Shown piece after piece: positions 6,106-14,970 of a stretch of DNA of 38,306 bases. The notes under the pieces were generated by a model. The model did no database searches. It saw only the letters and a program-made list of their open reading frames with translations, and was not told where the DNA came from. The stretch lies in contig NZ_PUIC01000010.1 of NCBI RefSeq assembly GCF_022750545.1, forward strand, positions 1 to 38,306, written 5' to 3'. Made by a program: the position numbers and the translations under genes. How positions within the stretch are numbered: position 1 is the first letter of the stretch; every line of letters begins with the position of its first letter. The stretch is from Caulobacter sp. CCUG 60055. GTDB lineage: Bacteria; Pseudomonadota; Alphaproteobacteria; Caulobacterales; Caulobacteraceae.

Positions 6106-9100
6106 TCACGGCTGAACCGGCTGTGAACGCGCCGTTTCGGCGGCGGCGTGCACCTCGTCGACCCATCCTCGCCGCCACGCGGCCAACAGCTCCGCGAAAT
6201 TGAGCGAGGTGTCGAGGGTTAGATCAATGGGGGTGTCCTTGGGAAGGGGAATCGGCTTGTTGAAGGCCGTCCCGCGCGCCAGTTCGACCACCGACACCAA
6301 GGCCTGCCCCGGCTTGGGCGGGTCGTGCCGGCCGTTGACGTGGAACAGCATCGACAGCCGGCCGCCGGGCAGGCTCTCGACCGAGGCCTCCAGCTTGTCG
6401 AAGGCGAGGTTCTCCATGGCCTGGTAGGCGAAGTCCTGAATGGCGTTGGGGTTGGGCGCGGGCGGCGGCGGGGCGCCGGGCGAGGCCGGATCGGCGGCCT
6501 GCGCCCCGGTCAGGGCCGAGCGGCTGATGGACAGCCTGCCCGGGCCGCGCGCGGCGATGCGGCCCTTGAGGAAGCGGAACCCCTTGGCGTCCATCTCGAA
6601 CGGCAGGCGGCCGTCGACGATGGCCTGCACCTTGACCTTGTCGGCCAGGCTGGAGGCGGCGATCAGCTGGCCGAGGTCGACGCCGTCCAGCACCACCGCT
6701 CCCTCCGCCGTCCCGTTGGGATCGAGCGGCAGGTTGATGGTCTCGATGTGGACCTTGCCCGAGGCGATGTCGAACTGGCCGCCGTCGATGCTCAGCTTGT
6801 CGGGGGTCAGATGGAAGTCGGCCTTGAACGACGAGATCGGCGACAGGGCGTCGATGCGCTCGACCGTGACGGTCTGCCCCGGGGCGGTGATCAGGGGGGT
6901 GAGGCTGACGAAGCGGACGTCGCCGCGGATCTGGGTCATCGGGCCGGCCGGGCTGCGCAGGTTCAGCCCGTCGGTCCACAGCCGCCCGTCGCTGGTCACG
7001 CCGGCCTTGCTCCAGACGAAGCGGCCGGTGAAGGCGGCCTTGCCGTCGGCCGGGGTGGCGAAGGCGGCCAGCGGGCTGAGGTCGCCAGGCTGCAGGCCGC
7101 CCTTGGCGAAGACGATGGCGCCGGCGTCGATGTCGGCCTCGCCCCGGCCCGTGGCGTCCTCGTGGCGCAGGGTGATCTCGCCCAGGGGGCCGCCCTTGTG
7201 GTTGCGGACGGCGAAGGCCCCGCGCCAGCGGCCGTCGCCATAGGTCATGCGCCCGTCGGTCTTCACCGGCTGGAAGCGCGCGGCCTTGGCGTGATCCTTC
7301 AGCGCCGCGCCGGTCAGGCGCAGGTCGGCCGAAGCCAGCCCGCGGGGGCCGCCGGCCGCCTCGAAGGTTCCGGCGCCGTCCTCGGCGCGGGCGTCGGCGG
7401 CGACGATCGAACCGGCCAGGGCCTCGAAGCGCCCGCGCGCCCGCCAGGCGCCGCCGCCCAGGTCGAACACCGGGCCGCCGGCCTCGCACAGCCGGCCGGA
7501 GGCCTGGTCGATGCGGTTGTCGCCGAACGCCAGGGCGCGGACCTTGAGCGGGGCGCAGCCCGGCAGGTCGAGCGAGAAGGTCCCGGCGCCGGCGCGGATG
7601 CGGGCGGCCAGGTCGAGGTCGACGCCGTGGGCGGGCCCCAGGTTCAACTCGCCCTTGGCGGCGATGGTCGAGGTCAGGGTGCGGCCGTCCCAGGCGTAGG
7701 CCGGCGCGTCGAGCGCCAGGGCGGGCAGGCCGCCGCCGGCGACGGTCAGGGCCAGGCCGCCGCGCGCGCCGCCGCCGGGGGCGAAGCTGGCCGCGCCGTC
7801 CTTGCCCCGCTGGGTCAGCGTCAGGGCGGCGCCGGACGCCGCGGCGAGACGGACCGGCTGGACGAGGCCGACGGAGAAGCGTCCGCGTCCGCCGGTCAGG
7901 GCGACCGCCGGGGCGGCGAGGTCGAAGGATTCCAGCGCGCGGGCGACGGCGGTCCGATAGCCCGGGTCGTCGGCGATCAGGGGCAGGGCGCGGGCGATCT
8001 CGCCGGCCGGGCCGGCCGGCGTCGCGCCGTGGGCTCGCGCCGCGCCGCGCAGGTCGACGATCGGCCCGTCCCGGTCGAGGGCCGCGCGGCCCTCCAGCGT
8101 GGCGTCGAGGGCGGTCAGCGCCGCCGCCGCGCCGCCGGCCGCCGGGGCCTGGGCGCCGGCGGCGCCGGCCAGCAGCCGCACCGGGCTGGCCGCCTTGACC
8201 GCGCCGTCGCCGACGCTCCAGGCCACCCCTGGCGCGGCGAGGTCGAACCGCAGGCCGGAAACGGCGGTCTGGCCCTGGCGCAGACCCGCCGCGCCGCCGG
8301 CCGCGCGCAGGCTGGCCTGGCCGGCCAGCCCCCGGCCGGACCAGGCGCCGGTCAGGCCGGCGAGGGCCAGATTGACGGTCGGGGCGTCGACATAGAGGCC
8401 GCCCTGCGCCGCGCGGTCGGCGCCCAGGGCGGCGTGGCCGTCGCCCGAGAAGCGCACGCCGCTGCGGTCGCTCAACAGCCGCAGGTTGGCGAGGTCGGCG
8501 TCGAACCGCGCCCGGCGGCCGTCGAGGCCCCGCGCGTTGAAGGCGTCGGCGCGGCCCTCGGCGTGCAGGACGCCGGACAGGGCGCCGTCGGCCAGTCGGC
8601 CGCCGGCCTCGCCGTCGAAATGGACGGCGGCCTGGACGGCCGAGGCGGCGACGCCGGCCGAACCGGCCGAATCGGCGCTGGCGCGGGCGTCGACCGTGAC
8701 CGGGCCGCGGGCGGCCATGGCCTTCAGGTCGGGATAGGGCAGGCGGGCGGTCAGGTTCAGCCGGGCGTCGTCGAGGTCGAGCCCGGGGCTGTTCAGCTCC
8801 CCGACCGCCAGGTCGATGTCGGCGGCCAGGCGCTCGCCGTCGGCGCGCACCGTCACCGAGCCGCCGTCGAGCCGGCCCTTGACGTCGCGGCCGTCCAGGC
8901 GCGCGGGCTTGAGCGCCGCCGCCAGCCGCACCAGCCGGCCCTTGTCGAGGGCCGCGTCGCCGCGCAGGCGGATCAGCCCCATCGGCGTTTCGAGCCAGAG
9001 CTGGCCGTCCTCCACGATCACGCTGGGCCCGGCCGGGGCCTTGGCCTCGGGCGGCTGTTTCAGCAGCTTGTCGATCAACGGATCGAGGGCGCCGAACGAG

Positions 9101-9507
9101 ACCTTGCGGCCGTCGAAAGCCATGCGGACCCGGGGCCGCACCAGGCGCACGGCCCGCGCCTCCAGCTTGAACGGCTCGCCCGACCACGGCGGACTGAAGG
9201 CGAGGTCGACCTCGATGCGGTCGGCGGCGACGATCGGGTTCTCGGCCGGCCCGACCCTCAGGCGGCCGGAGAAGCCGGTCGCGCTCAGCCCGTCGATCAT
9301 CACGGCGGATTGCACGCCCTGCTCGCGTAGCCATTCTTCGGCCAGGGTGCGCCCGATCTCGCGCCGCCAGCCATAGGCGCCGAACCCCGCGACGGCGGCG
9401 GCGGTCAGGACGAAGGCGGCGGCTTCCCAGCCGGCGAGCGCCAGCGCGCGCCGGTCGGGACGACGCGGCGAGGGCGAGGCTTCGCGTGTGGCTGAATCTT
9501 CGGACAT
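6106..9507 (-). CDS. ydbH: YdbH-family AsmA-like intermembrane bridge protein
   Basis: 1133 residues, longer than E. coli YdbH (about 880). A single N-terminal transmembrane anchor (about residues 24-47, LALAGWEAAAFVLTAAAVAGF) leads into a very long periplasmic stretch of repetitive beta-strand segments (GRLRVGPAENPIVAADRIEVDL and many similar), as in the AsmA-like repeating beta-groove proteins. The C-terminal region INLPLDPNGTAEGAVVLDGVDLGQLI and RLPFEMDAKGFRFLKGRIAARGPGRL is the YdbH/dicarboxylate-transport-like domain. In E. coli YdbH with YnbE bridges the two membranes and, redundantly with TamB and YhdP, supports outer-membrane lipid supply. AGGGGAG precedes the ATG. The sequence is unusually rich in Ala, Gly and Asp. 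Confidence 0.9.
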   Translation of the reverse strand: MSEDSATREASPSPRRPDRRALALAGWEAAAFVLTAAAVAGFGAYGWRREIGRTLAEEWLREQGVQSAVMIDGLSATGFSGRLRVGPAENPIVAADRIEVDLAFSPPWSGEPFKLEARAVRLVRPRVRMAFDGRKVSFGALDPLIDKLLKQPPEAKAPAGPSVIVEDGQLWLETPMGLIRLRGDAALDKGRLVRLAAALKPARLDGRDVKGRLDGGSVTVRADGERLAADIDLAVGELNSPGLDLDDARLNLTARLPYPDLKAMAARGPVTVDARASADSAGSAGVAASAVQAAVHFDGEAGGRLADGALSGVLHAEGRADAFNARGLDGRRARFDADLANLRLLSDRSGVRFSGDGHAALGADRAAQGGLYVDAPTVNLALAGLTGAWSGRGLAGQASLRAAGGAAGLRQGQTAVSGLRFDLAAPGVAWSVGDGAVKAASPVRLLAGAAGAQAPAAGGAAAALTALDATLEGRAALDRDGPIVDLRGAARAHGATPAGPAGEIARALPLIADDPGYRTAVARALESFDLAAPAVALTGGRGRFSVGLVQPVRLAAASGAALTLTQRGKDGAASFAPGGGARGGLALTVAGGGLPALALDAPAYAWDGRTLTSTIAAKGELNLGPAHGVDLDLAARIRAGAGTFSLDLPGCAPLKVRALAFGDNRIDQASGRLCEAGGPVFDLGGGAWRARGRFEALAGSIVAADARAEDGAGTFEAAGGPRGLASADLRLTGAALKDHAKAARFQPVKTDGRMTYGDGRWRGAFAVRNHKGGPLGEITLRHEDATGRGEADIDAGAIVFAKGGLQPGDLSPLAAFATPADGKAAFTGRFVWSKAGVTSDGRLWTDGLNLRSPAGPMTQIRGDVRFVSLTPLITAPGQTVTVERIDALSPISSFKADFHLTPDKLSIDGGQFDIASGKVHIETINLPLDPNGTAEGAVVLDGVDLGQLIAASSLADKVKVQAIVDGRLPFEMDAKGFRFLKGRIAARGPGRLSISRSALTGAQAADPASPGAPPPPAPNPNAIQDFAYQAMENLAFDKLEASVESLPGGRLSMLFHVNGRHDPPKPGQALVSVVELARGTAFNKPIPLPKDTPIDLTLDTSLNFAELLAAWRRGWVDEVHAAAETARSQPVQP

Positions 9508-9567
9508 GGCTCCCCTGCGGCTATCCCTGACATAGGGCGCGACGGGGCGGTTCGGGAAGGGTCAAGC

Positions 9568-9693
9568 TCAGTTCATCGGCCAGCGGATGCGCCCGGCGGC
9601 CAGCATGTATCCGCCGAAGCCGGCCAGGAACGACGCCGCCGCCAGCCAGGCGAACCGCCGGACGAGGGTCGCGGGGTCATCGGGGCGCGTCAT
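9568..9693 (-). CDS. 41-residue single-pass membrane protein (small ORF)
   Basis: An ATG at 9691-9693 opens a frame of 41 codons ending TGA at 9568. The peptide begins MTRPDDPATLVRRFAWL, has one hydrophobic segment AAASFLAGFGGYMLAAG, and ends RIRWPMN. A good ribosome-binding site (GGAAGGAA) lies about 5 bases upstream. Positive charges before the helix predict the N-terminus stays in the cytoplasm. It lies 60 bases upstream of ydbH on the same strand. I do not recognise a family. A real gene is supported by the ribosome-binding site and the well-formed membrane segment. Confidence 0.6.
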   Translation of the reverse strand: MTRPDDPATLVRRFAWLAAASFLAGFGGYMLAAGRIRWPMN

Positions 9694-9766
9694 CGGTGTT
9701 CCTTCCCTTGGCCGGCCTCAAGGCCTAAACGGCGTCAAGGCGTCCGGGTTGCCTTGAAAGGCGACG

Positions 9767-9784
9767 ATCGCGGCGCGGCGCGAT
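9767..9784. promoter_or_regulatory. Inverted repeat upstream of the GntR gene
   Basis: ATCGCG, six bases, then CGCGAT: a perfect 6+6 inverted repeat ending 11 bases before the GntR start codon. It could be an autoregulatory operator or a small hairpin near the ribosome-binding site. In DNA this GC-rich such repeats also arise by chance. Confidence 0.3.
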
Positions 9785-9795
9785 AGAAGGCGGGC

Positions 9796-10512
9796 ATGGC
9801 CCAACCCCGATACCGTCAGCTTGCCGACGACCTGCGCGCCGCCATCTCCGACGGCCGGCATCCGGTGGGCGGCCAGCTTCCGCCGGAGATGGAGCTGTGC
9901 GAGACCCACGGCGTGTCGCGGCACACCGTGCGCGACGCCCTGCGGCTGCTGCGCGAGGCCGGCCTGGTCGAGCGCCGCCGGGGGGCGGGGACCACGGTGA
10001 TCGCCTCGGCCTCGGCGCCGGCCTTCGTCCAGCCGCTCGGCGGGGTGGACGAATTGATGCAGTACGCCCGCGACGCGCGGCTCAAGGTGCGCTCGACCGG
10101 CCAGCGCAAGCTGACCACGGTCGAGAGCGAGCGGCTCAAGGCGCCGCCGGGCCAGATCTGGCTGGTGGTCGAGGGCGTGCGCATGGCCGGCAGCGAGCCG
10201 GTGGCGCTGTCGCGCATCTATGTGGCGCCGGCCTATGTCTCGGTGGCGGCCCAGGTGCGCGACTGGGACGGGGCCATCCTGGAGCTGATCGCCTGCGACT
10301 TCGGGGTCGCAGCGCGGCGCATCGAGCAGGAGATCGCCGCCGAGACGCTCGACGCCGCCCAGGCCCGGCTGCTGCTGACGGACAAGGGCGCGGCGGCGCT
10401 GCACACCCTGCGGCGCTATTACGACGACAAGGACCAGATCATCCTGGGGTCGGATTCGACCCACCCCGGCGCGCGGTTCGTCTACACGATGAACTATCGG
10501 CGCGAGGGGTGA
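9796..10512 (+). CDS. GntR-family transcriptional regulator, HutC subfamily (UTRA domain)
   Basis: 238 residues. The N-terminal winged helix spans residues 1-72 with LPPEMELCETHGVSRHTVRDALRLLREAGLV as the helix-turn-helix and a wing ERRRGAGTTV. The rest is a UTRA ligand-binding domain, recognisable by VVEGVRMAGSEPVALSRIYV, ILELIACDFGV and the closing HTLRRYYDDKDQIILGSDSTHPGARFVYTM. UTRA domains bind small metabolites such as histidine derivatives, sugars phosphates or fatty acids. No catabolic operon is adjacent, so the ligand is unknown. It converges with the TrmO-like gene, 13 bases away. GAAGG precedes the ATG. Confidence 0.9.
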   Translation: MAQPRYRQLADDLRAAISDGRHPVGGQLPPEMELCETHGVSRHTVRDALRLLREAGLVERRRGAGTTVIASASAPAFVQPLGGVDELMQYARDARLKVRSTGQRKLTTVESERLKAPPGQIWLVVEGVRMAGSEPVALSRIYVAPAYVSVAAQVRDWDGAILELIACDFGVAARRIEQEIAAETLDAAQARLLLTDKGAAALHTLRRYYDDKDQIILGSDSTHPGARFVYTMNYRREG

Positions 10513-10525
10513 GCCGCCCCGGCGC

Positions 10526-10987
10526 TCACCAGTAGTCCTTCATGATCTCCGTCGCCCAGGCGGGCTCGCGGACCTCGCCGCGCGGCAGGAAGCCCTTGAG
10601 CACGGGCTTGATGTCGAGCACGGGGGTGCCGTCGATGGCGTCCAGCCCCTCGACCTCGACGGCGAGGCCGTCGACCCCGACGACGCGGCAGACGCACACG
10701 CCCAGGCGGTTGGGCCGGTTCTTGCCGCGCTGGGCGAAGATGCCGACCTTGGGCCAGTCGGCGCGGCCGCGCGGGTGGCGGGCCCCGGCGACGATCTGGT
10801 CGTCGGCCACCCGGTCGAACAGGAAGATCACCTCGGCGTGCGAGAAGTCGGCGAGGCCGGCCAGGGCGTCGGGCTCGAAGCGCGCGGCGTCCAGCTCGAT
10901 GCGGGCGCGGCTGGCGCCCCAGTCGTCGTCTATGGGGCGGTCGCGGCCCCCATGCACGCGGCCTATCGGCTGGAGATGGACGAGCAT
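10526..10987 (-). CDS. TrmO/TsaA-family tRNA methyltransferase-like protein
   Basis: 153 residues starting MLVHLQPIGRVHGG. I chose the ATG at 10987 because GGAGG lies 7 bases upstream; the alternative GTG at 10999 would itself be part of that site. Motifs DDWGASRARIELDAARFEPDALAGL, FSHAEVIFLFDRV, the highly conserved GIFAQRGKNRPNRLGVCVCRV and LDIKPVLKGF are those of the TsaA-like beta-barrel SAM-binding domain. TrmO methylates t6A37 of threonine tRNAs. This protein lacks the C-terminal domain of E. coli TrmO, as many short homologues do, so exact substrate is less certain. Confidence 0.82.
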   Translation of the reverse strand: MLVHLQPIGRVHGGRDRPIDDDWGASRARIELDAARFEPDALAGLADFSHAEVIFLFDRVADDQIVAGARHPRGRADWPKVGIFAQRGKNRPNRLGVCVCRVVGVDGLAVEVEGLDAIDGTPVLDIKPVLKGFLPRGEVREPAWATEIMKDYW

Positions 10988-11072
10988 CGGGGCCTCCACG
11001 GAATCGAGCGGCGCAAACTAGGAGCGGGCCGCGCCGGCGGTCAAACGGTTACCGGCCGTTTGCACTTGCTTA

Positions 11073-11087
11073 TGATAACTATTCTTA
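11073..11087. promoter_or_regulatory. Candidate iron-responsive (Fur-like) operator before the PepSY gene
   Basis: TGATAACTATTCTTA is an imperfect 7-1-7 inverted repeat in a locally AT-rich patch 43 bases upstream of the PepSY protein start. It aligns base for base with the perfect palindrome before the TonB receptor, sharing TGA, AA and TATTCT. Iron regulation of the following module is inferred from this and from gene content. Confidence 0.55.
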
Positions 11088-11130
11088 GTACGGCGCGACG
11101 AGATCCAAGTGGCGAACCGGGGGACGATCG

Positions 11131-12264
11131 ATGGCGGCGGCGAAGCGCGGCGGATTGCGCAAGCTCTGGCTGGACGTGCATCTGTGGATCGGCGTCGGTC
11201 TGTTCCTCGTGCTGGTCCCCCTCGGCGTCACCGGCTCGGCCCTGGTCTGGGGCGAGGGTCTGGACCGGCTGATCCATCCGCACCGCTTCGCGGTCAGCGG
11301 TCCTTCGGCCGACCTGCCGCCGTCGGTCTATGTCGACCACGCCCGCGCCGCCTTCGGCGAACGCGCCGTCCCGGCCCAGCTGCGGCCGCCGCAGGCGCCG
11401 GGCCAGCCGGTGATCGTCACCGGCCGCGTTCCGGGCAAGCCCGCGCCGGGCCAGCGCCCGGCCATGCTGACCGCGTGGCTCGACCCGGTCGACGGCCGCG
11501 TGCTCGACGTCGCCAACACCCGCGATTCGGCGCTGGGCGTGCTGCACCGCATCCACGGCACGCTGATGATCCCCGACATCGGCCGCAAGGTGGTCGGCTG
11601 GCTGGGTTGGGCGATGCTGGTTTCGTGCCTCACCGGGCTGTGGCTGTGGTGGCCGCGCAACGGCGCGGTGCTCAAGGGGCTGCGCTGGCGGCGTTCGCCC
11701 TCGACCTTCGACAATCTCCATCACCTGGTCGGCTTCTGGATCTGCATCCCCCTGGCGGCCCTGTCCCTGACCGGGGTCTACATCTCGTTCCCGCAGATGA
11801 GCCGCGCCGTGTTCGGCATTCCCCAGCCGCCGGCCCGCAGCCCGGGCGGCGGCCCGCCGCCGGCGCGCCACGCCGCGCTAAGCCCCGACCAGGCGGTCGC
11901 CTCGGCCCTGGCGCTGGCGCCGGGCGGGCGGCTGGCCTCGCTGACCCTGCCGACCGAGGGCCGCGCCGCGGTCTGGAAGGCGCAGTTCAAGGTCGAGGGG
12001 CGCAAGGACCCGCTGAACGTCGAGGTGGCCGACGCCACCGGCCAGGCCTCGCTCGGCCGCGGCCAGGCCCCGTCGCCCGATCCGCTGTCGCGCTGGATGC
12101 GGCGGCTGCACGACGGCACGGACATGGGCCCGGTTTTCCAGGCGGTGATCTTCGTCGCCGGCCTGACCCCCGCCCTGCTCGGCGTCACCGGGGTGGTGAT
12201 GTGGCTCCGCCGCCAGGCGCGCCGTCGTCGCCTGCGCGTCGGCGTTCCGGCCGCCGCCGAATAG
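11131..12264 (+). CDS. PepSY-associated transmembrane protein, PiuB-like
   Basis: 377 residues with four predicted transmembrane helices: about 15-37 (LWIGVGLFLVLVPLGVTGSAL), 154-175 (VVGWLGWAMLVSCLTGLWLWW), 195-217 (LVGFWICIPLAALSLTGVYI) and 337-360 (AVIFVAGLTPALLGVTGVVMWL). Several histidines near membrane ends (VHLW, HRIHGTLM, LHHLVGFW) are typical of this family, which is found next to TonB receptors and is proposed to act in iron release or reduction at the inner membrane. Proline-rich and PepSY-like periplasmic regions separate the helices. GGGGGA lies upstream of the ATG. It precedes the receptor gene, and a Fur-like box lies before each. Confidence 0.85.
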   Translation: MAAAKRGGLRKLWLDVHLWIGVGLFLVLVPLGVTGSALVWGEGLDRLIHPHRFAVSGPSADLPPSVYVDHARAAFGERAVPAQLRPPQAPGQPVIVTGRVPGKPAPGQRPAMLTAWLDPVDGRVLDVANTRDSALGVLHRIHGTLMIPDIGRKVVGWLGWAMLVSCLTGLWLWWPRNGAVLKGLRWRRSPSTFDNLHHLVGFWICIPLAALSLTGVYISFPQMSRAVFGIPQPPARSPGGGPPPARHAALSPDQAVASALALAPGGRLASLTLPTEGRAAVWKAQFKVEGRKDPLNVEVADATGQASLGRGQAPSPDPLSRWMRRLHDGTDMGPVFQAVIFVAGLTPALLGVTGVVMWLRRQARRRRLRVGVPAAAE

Positions 12265-12272
12265 GCCGCATT

Positions 12273-12287
12273 TGAGAATTATTCTCA
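12273..12287. promoter_or_regulatory. Fur-like operator before the TonB-dependent receptor
   Basis: TGAGAATTATTCTCA is a perfect 7-1-7 palindrome, close to the core of Fur-type operators and also fitting TGA-N9-TCA, the pattern of RirA-type iron operators. It contains TATTCT (12280-12285), a plausible -10 element. It lies 100 bases before the chosen receptor start, leaving a leader of about 90 bases. Confidence 0.7.
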
Positions 12288-12386
12288 TTGCAACGCTTCG
12301 GCGACAGTTCTAAGAGCGACTTGCAAACTCAATCGCAATTGAAACTCGGCCGGTGTGTGCGGCCAGGGTTCGGGGGTTATCAGGTC

Positions 12387-14885
12387 ATGACAGGTTCGCC
12401 GCGGCTTTCGGGTCGGTTTCCGGGCGTCACGGCGCGCGCGCGTTCGGCCCAGCTCGGCGTCGGCGCGGCGCTGATCGGCGCGGCCGGCCTGGCCCTGGCT
12501 CCCGGCGCGGCCCTGGCCGACGCGGCCGCCGACGCCGGCGCGCCCGAGGTCTCCGGCCTCACCGTCCAGGCCAAGCAGCCCAACACCCTCGACCACGGCA
12601 CCGGCCTGGCCGTGCTGCCCTCGACCCTGCAGGACACCCCGCAGACCGTGAACGTCATCCCGGCGGCCCAGCTCAAGGAGCAGGGGATCAACACCCTGGA
12701 GCAGGCGCTGCGCAACGTGCCCGGCATCACCGTCGCCATCGGCGAGGGCGGCACGCTGAACGGCGACCAGTTCAAGATCCGCGGCTTCGACGCCAAGGAC
12801 GACGTCTATGTCGACGGCCTGCGCGACTTCGGCGTCTACACCCGCGACAGCTTCAACTACGAAGAGGTCCAGGTGTTGAAGGGCCCGTCCGGGGCCATGT
12901 TCGGCCGCGGCGCCACCGGCGGGGCGATCAACACCATCTCCAAGAGCCCGCACCTCAAGGACGAGACCAGCCTCGACGGCTATGTCGGCAACGGCGACTA
13001 TTACCGGGCGCTGGCCGACATCAACCGGCAGATCAACGCCACCACCGCCGTGCGGCTCAACCTGATGGCCAGCTCGACCGGCGTGGTCGACCGCGACGAG
13101 GTCAAGTCCGACCGCTGGGGCGCGGCGCTGTCGGTCGGCTTCGGCCTGGGGACCGACACCACCCTGGTCGCCTCGTATCTCCACCAGCACGACGACCGCA
13201 CGCCCGACTACGGCGTGACCATCGTCCAGCCGCCGGGCCAGATCATCGCCAGGCCGGTGACCGAGTACGGGGTCGGGGTCTCGCGCTCCAACTTCCTGGG
13301 CTACAGCGCCGACCGCGACCGCACCGACGCCGACATCCTGACGGTGCGCCTGACCCACAAGGCCGCGCCCTGGCTGACCCTGACCAGCGACAGCCGCGTC
13401 GGCGCCTATTCGCGCTATTTCCAGTACACCACCGTCGACCAGTGCAACGCCGCCTGCACGGCCGCCCTGTTCGACAACAACCCGGCCACCATCCCCTATG
13501 GCGGCATCGGCGGCTCGGGTCCCTACGACCAGGACGCCTGGGGCGTGCAGAACATCTCGACCGCGCGGATCGACTTCGACGTCGGCGGCTTCAAGAACCA
13601 GCTGATCGCCGGCGTCGACCTGTCCTACCAGAGCAACAAGAAGACCTTCTACGCCTACACCCTGCCGGTGGGCCTGACGGCGCGCACCCAGATCCCGCGC
13701 GACCTGATCAACCCGCCGCACGGCTTCCCGGACGGCTATTCGGTCTATCGCCCGACCCTGACCGGCTGGTCCTGCAACGCCTCGGCCTGCACCCGTCCGA
13801 CCCCTGGCGGGACGCAGTACTCCAACGCCACCAGCGCCTATGTCGTGCAGTCGAACGGCGAGGCCAGCGACCTGGCCGCCTTCGTCACCGACCGCCTGTG
13901 GCTGACCGAAGCCTGGTCGGTGATCGGCAGCGTCCGCTTCGACCGCTACAACGCCGACTTCGACACCCTGACGCTGGGCGGGACCTACGCGCCGCTGAAG
14001 TCCAAGTCGAACCTGACCAACCCGCGGGTGTCGGTGGTCTACGAGCCCAGCCCGAACCAGACCTTCTACCTGTCCTGGGGCCGGTCGGCGACGCCGCAGG
14101 GAACCTCGATCGTCGGCGCGGCCACGGCCATCGCCCTGACCAGCAAGGACCTGTCGCCGGAGATCAGCGAGAGCTGGGAGCTGGGCGGCAAGGTCGGCCT
14201 GTTCGGCGGGCGGCTCGGGCTGTCGGCGGCCCTGTTCGACGTCAAGAAGGACAACGCCCTGCAGAGCGACCCCGCGACCGGCGCGCTGCAGGCCCAGTCG
14301 GGCGAGCGCCAGGAGGTCAAGGGGCTGGAGCTGGGCCTGACCGGCAAGATCACGCCGGCCTGGACCATCAACGCAGCCTATTCCTACCTCGACGCCGAGA
14401 TCAAGGAATCCTACTCCAACTGCACGGCCGCTCCGGCGCCGATCCCGTCGACGGCCCCGACGGGGGTGGTGTGCCCGGTCGGCGTCGCCGCCGCGACCCC
14501 GGTGCTGAACGCCGTCGCCGTCGGCCGCCAGACCACCTACGTGCCGAAGAACAGCGCCTCGGTGTGGACCAGCTACGACCTGCGCGACCTCGCGCCCGGC
14601 CTGTCCCTGGCGGGCGGCGTCACCTGGCAGGACAAGGTCTATCTGAACTACGCCGCCGCCAGCGCCTCCTACGCGGACCGCTCGACCCTGGTCGCCTCGC
14701 GCATCGCCGAGGCCCCCCAGAACTTCCAGATCGACGCGGCGGCCACCTACCGGTTCGACCGCTATCGCGTGGCGCTCAACGTCTACAATCTGACGGACGA
14801 GCTGAACTACGCCCAGGTGTTCGCCAACCGGGCCGCGCCGGCGGCCGGCCGCACCTTCATCCTGTCCTTCGGCGCGACGTTCTGA
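12387..14885 (+). CDS. TonB-dependent siderophore receptor (Fiu/PiuA-like)
   Basis: Outer membrane barrel for uptake of ferric siderophores, probably catecholates. From the ATG at 12387 it is 832 residues; the longer frame back to a TTG at 12288 would run into the operator region. A signal peptide covers about residues 1-46 ([22 protein letters not shown]). The plug domain has [49 protein letters not shown] and [20 protein letters not shown]. The barrel ends [11 protein letters not shown] with the terminal phenylalanine needed for Bam-mediated assembly. Internal cysteine pairs (QCNAAC, SCNASAC) probably form loop disulfides. It is flanked by PiuB-like and PiuC-like genes, which together fit a piuBAC-type iron module. 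Confidence 0.93.
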   Translation: MTGSPRLSGRFPGVTARARSAQLGVGAALIGAAGLALAPGAALADAAADAGAPEVSGLTVQAKQPNTLDHGTGLAVLPSTLQDTPQTVNVIPAAQLKEQGINTLEQALRNVPGITVAIGEGGTLNGDQFKIRGFDAKDDVYVDGLRDFGVYTRDSFNYEEVQVLKGPSGAMFGRGATGGAINTISKSPHLKDETSLDGYVGNGDYYRALADINRQINATTAVRLNLMASSTGVVDRDEVKSDRWGAALSVGFGLGTDTTLVASYLHQHDDRTPDYGVTIVQPPGQIIARPVTEYGVGVSRSNFLGYSADRDRTDADILTVRLTHKAAPWLTLTSDSRVGAYSRYFQYTTVDQCNAACTAALFDNNPATIPYGGIGGSGPYDQDAWGVQNISTARIDFDVGGFKNQLIAGVDLSYQSNKKTFYAYTLPVGLTARTQIPRDLINPPHGFPDGYSVYRPTLTGWSCNASACTRPTPGGTQYSNATSAYVVQSNGEASDLAAFVTDRLWLTEAWSVIGSVRFDRYNADFDTLTLGGTYAPLKSKSNLTNPRVSVVYEPSPNQTFYLSWGRSATPQGTSIVGAATAIALTSKDLSPEISESWELGGKVGLFGGRLGLSAALFDVKKDNALQSDPATGALQAQSGERQEVKGLELGLTGKITPAWTINAAYSYLDAEIKESYSNCTAAPAPIPSTAPTGVVCPVGVAAATPVLNAVAVGRQTTYVPKNSASVWTSYDLRDLAPGLSLAGGVTWQDKVYLNYAAASASYADRSTLVASRIAEAPQNFQIDAAATYRFDRYRVALNVYNLTDELNYAQVFANRAAPAAGRTFILSFGATF

Positions 14886-14897
14886 TCTCCTCCCCCA

Positions 14898-14946
14898 CGG
14901 GAACGTCGCGTTCCCGGGACGGCTCCATCCCCCTCGGAGCCGTCCC
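14898..14946 (+). terminator. Two adjacent hairpins between the receptor and the dioxygenase genes
   Basis: CGGGAACG pairs with CGTTCCCG across a 3-base loop (14898-14916), then GGGACGGCTCC pairs with GGAGCCGTCCC across 9 bases (14916-14946). They share one base at the junction. No T-run follows, so rather than a full terminator they may attenuate transcription or protect the 3' end of the receptor mRNA while piuC is read at a lower level. Confidence 0.5.
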
Positions 14947-14970
14947 ACCCCTTTCGCGGAGGCCGACGGC

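Noticed and set aside
6325..9330. Open frame of about 1000 codons on the plus strand within ydbH
   Set aside because: It mirrors the ydbH reading frame and has no recognisable domain, so it is not counted as an overlapping gene.
12288..12386. N-terminal extension of the TonB receptor to a TTG start
   Set aside because: The added residues precede a normal signal peptide and abut the operator; the ATG at 12387 gives a standard receptor.
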